64,000 nt of DNA, taken from Bradyrhizobium jicamae. Lineage in GTDB: Bacteria; Pseudomonadota; Alphaproteobacteria; Rhizobiales; Xanthobacteraceae. Numbering within the stretch: position 1 is the first letter of the stretch; each line of letters begins with the position of its first letter. The position numbers and the translations under genes are program-made. Below the pieces are notes generated by a model. The model had not been told where the DNA came from. It ran no database searches and saw only the letters and a program-made list of their open reading frames with translations. Shown piece by piece: positions 62,595-64,000 of the stretch. The stretch is from the NCBI RefSeq assembly GCF_001440395.1, contig NZ_LLXZ01000105.1, forward strand, positions 1-64,000, given 5' to 3'.

Positions 62595-63797
62595 ATGACA
62601 AATTTGCAGTCGGTATCCAGTCCGTCGATTCACAGCGAGGATCGCGCCCACGAGGCCGATCATCCGACCTCGACGGTGGCGAAGTTCGGCGTCGAGCAGC
62701 CCTTGAAGCTCGACTGCGGCATTGACCTCGCGCCGTTCCAGATCGCCTATCAGACCTATGGCGAGCTGAACGCCGACCGCTCCAACGCCATCCTGATCTG
62801 CCACGCGCTGACGCTGGATCAGCATGTCGCCAATGTGCATCCGCTGACCGGCAAGGCCGGCTGGTGGGAAATCATGGTGGGCCCCGGCCGTCCGCTCGAT
62901 ACCGAAAAATACTTCATCATCTGTTCGAACGTGATCGGCGGTTGCATGGGATCGACCGGTCCGGCCTCGACCAATCCGGCGACCGGCAAGGCCTGGGGGC
63001 TGGATTTTCCGCTCATCACCATTCCCGACATGGTCCGCGCGCAGGCCATGCTGCTGGATCGGCTGGGCATCGAGACATTGCTCTGCGTGATCGGCGGCTC
63101 GATGGGCGGCATGCAGGTGCTGCAATGGACCGCCGCCTATCCGGAGCGGGTGTTTTCGGCGCTGCCGGTGGCGTGCTCGACGCGCCATTCGGCGCAGAAC
63201 ATCGCGTTTCACGAACTCGGCCGGCAGGCCGTGATGGCCGATCCGGACTGGCATCATGGGCGCTATTTCGAACGCAACACCCATCCGCATCGCGGGCTGG
63301 CGGTGGCGCGGATGGCGGGGCACATCACCTATCTCTCCGACGCCGCGCTGCATCGCAAGTTCGGACGGCGGATGCAGGATCGCGAGCTGCCGACGTTTTC
63401 GTTCGACGCGGATTTCCAGGTCGAGAGCTATCTGCGCTATCAGGGCTCGTCCTTTGTCGAGCGCTTCGATGCCAACAGCTACCTCTACCTGACGCGCGCG
63501 ATGGACTATTTCGATATCGCCGCTGACCACAACGGCGTGCTGGCGCAGGCGTTTCGCGGCATCAAGACCCGCTTCTGCGTGGTGTCGTTCACGTCAGACT
63601 GGCTGTTCCCGACATCGGAATCGCGCGCGCTGGTGCATGCGCTGAACGCCTCCAGCGCGCGGGTGTCGTTTGCCGAGATCGAGACCGATCGCGGCCATGA
63701 CGCCTTCCTGCTCGACGTGCCCGAGTTCTTCGACATCGCCCGCGCCTTCCTGGAATCGGCCGGCAAGGCGCGCGGCCTCGACAAGGCGGGAGGTTGA
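62595..63797 (+). CDS. metX: Homoserine O-acyltransferase
   Basis: 400 residues, alpha/beta-hydrolase fold. Nucleophile Ser169 in GGSMGG, with [23 protein letters not shown], the later TSDWLFP (Asp) and DRGHDAF (His) triad positions. MetX makes O-acetyl- or O-succinyl-homoserine in methionine biosynthesis; sequence alone does not decide the acyl donor. Controlled by the upstream SAM-II riboswitch. metW follows with one base between. Confidence 0.95.
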   Translation: MTNLQSVSSPSIHSEDRAHEADHPTSTVAKFGVEQPLKLDCGIDLAPFQIAYQTYGELNADRSNAILICHALTLDQHVANVHPLTGKAGWWEIMVGPGRPLDTEKYFIICSNVIGGCMGSTGPASTNPATGKAWGLDFPLITIPDMVRAQAMLLDRLGIETLLCVIGGSMGGMQVLQWTAAYPERVFSALPVACSTRHSAQNIAFHELGRQAVMADPDWHHGRYFERNTHPHRGLAVARMAGHITYLSDAALHRKFGRRMQDRELPTFSFDADFQVESYLRYQGSSFVERFDANSYLYLTRAMDYFDIAADHNGVLAQAFRGIKTRFCVVSFTSDWLFPTSESRALVHALNASSARVSFAEIETDRGHDAFLLDVPEFFDIARAFLESAGKARGLDKAGG

Positions 63798-63798
63798 A

Positions 63799-64000
63799 AT
63801 GGTGTTGCAGGAACAGAGTCTTCCGCTCGGCGGCGTCGCGCCCGACCGCACCGGCAAATATCGCACCGATCATCTGCTCGTCGCCGAGATGATTGCGGCC
63901 GGCTCAAAAGTGCTCGACGTCGGCTGCGGCGACGGCGAACTCCTGCAACTGCTGGAGAGCCGCGGCATCGACGGCCGCGGTATCGAGCTGTCGCGCGAGG
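63799..64000 (+). CDS. metW: Methionine biosynthesis protein MetW (5' part)
   Basis: The first 67 residues; the window ends inside the gene. VLDVGCGDGELLQLLESRG is the SAM-methyltransferase motif I of MetW. RBS GGGAGG upstream of ATG 63799. Proximity to metX is the usual arrangement; MetW supports MetX activity. Confidence 0.93.
   Translation, partial: MVLQEQSLPLGGVAPDRTGKYRTDHLLVAEMIAAGSKVLDVGCGDGELLQLLESRGIDGRGIELSRE

Noticed and set aside
1..64000. tRNA or rRNA genes, insertion sequences and prophage genes
   Set aside because: I scanned the intergenic gaps by eye and found no cloverleaf, no rRNA-like stretch and no transposase or phage protein.

Overview
The window reads as chromosomal DNA of a high-GC alphaproteobacterium, most likely Bradyrhizobium or a close relative in the Nitrobacteraceae. 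The support is family-level recognition: a Bradyrhizobium-type TlpA divergent from argH-lptM-lysA; a TIGR02302 protein next to cpdR, an MJ0042 zinc-finger protein and ftsEX; a SAM-II riboswitch before metX-metW; and three families of dispersed palindromic repeats. I saw no rRNA, tRNA, CRISPR array, transposase or prophage gene. Product names come from motif reading, not from a search.

Layout. 0-5 kb: tail of a TauE-like exporter, a Tat-exported DsbA-like protein, a small membrane protein, an esterase, a PDZ protein with a dead trypsin-like domain, and an acyl-CoA synthetase. 5-13.4 kb: DUF4336, a DUF1254 protein flanked by inverted repeats with a frame problem at its start, HNH nuclease, ClC channel, LysE exporter, NTF2-like protein, LysR, and an NHL propeller with a cysteine cluster. 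13.5-22.9 kb: a kinase-like 5' remnant, two small DUF2380/3280-type secreted proteins, an FMO-type monooxygenase, a DUF2855 protein, then an acyl-CoA synthetase / ABC binding protein / nitronate monooxygenase operon with a divergent LysR. 23-28.7 kb: DNA glycosylase, nucleotidyltransferase-gluQ pair, hybrid histidine kinase overlapping a BrkB gene, small twin-TM protein, cob(I)alamin adenosyltransferase. 28.8-38.4 kb: etfBA and hydroxybutyryl-CoA dehydrogenase, a YjfB-like protein, tlpA, argH-lptM-lysA, msrA and a ThDP enzyme.

38.5-45.8 kb is the most unusual block. It holds a lytic-transglycosylase-like orphan, an N-acetylmuramoyl-L-alanine amidase, two large L,D-transpeptidases that each carry a coiled coil and a second transpeptidase-like domain without catalytic residues, and two small secreted unknowns between them. 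It looks like a dedicated peptidoglycan-remodelling locus. 45.9-56.1 kb is mostly conserved core: a dehydrogenase, a carboxymuconolactone-decarboxylase-like protein, TIGR02302, cpdR, MJ0042, ftsE-ftsX, YdcF, ChaC and DUF2125. 56.1-59.3 kb is visibly less GC-rich and holds a membrane-anchored phosphoesterase, an AI-2E transporter and a frame-broken small secreted gene.

59.3-64 kb is amino-acid biosynthesis: chorismate mutase, hisC and tyrC on the minus strand (phenylalanine, tyrosine and histidine), then metX-metW on the plus strand behind a SAM-II riboswitch. The riboswitch has a legible attenuator (anti-terminator, terminator) and a second hairpin that masks the ribosome binding site.
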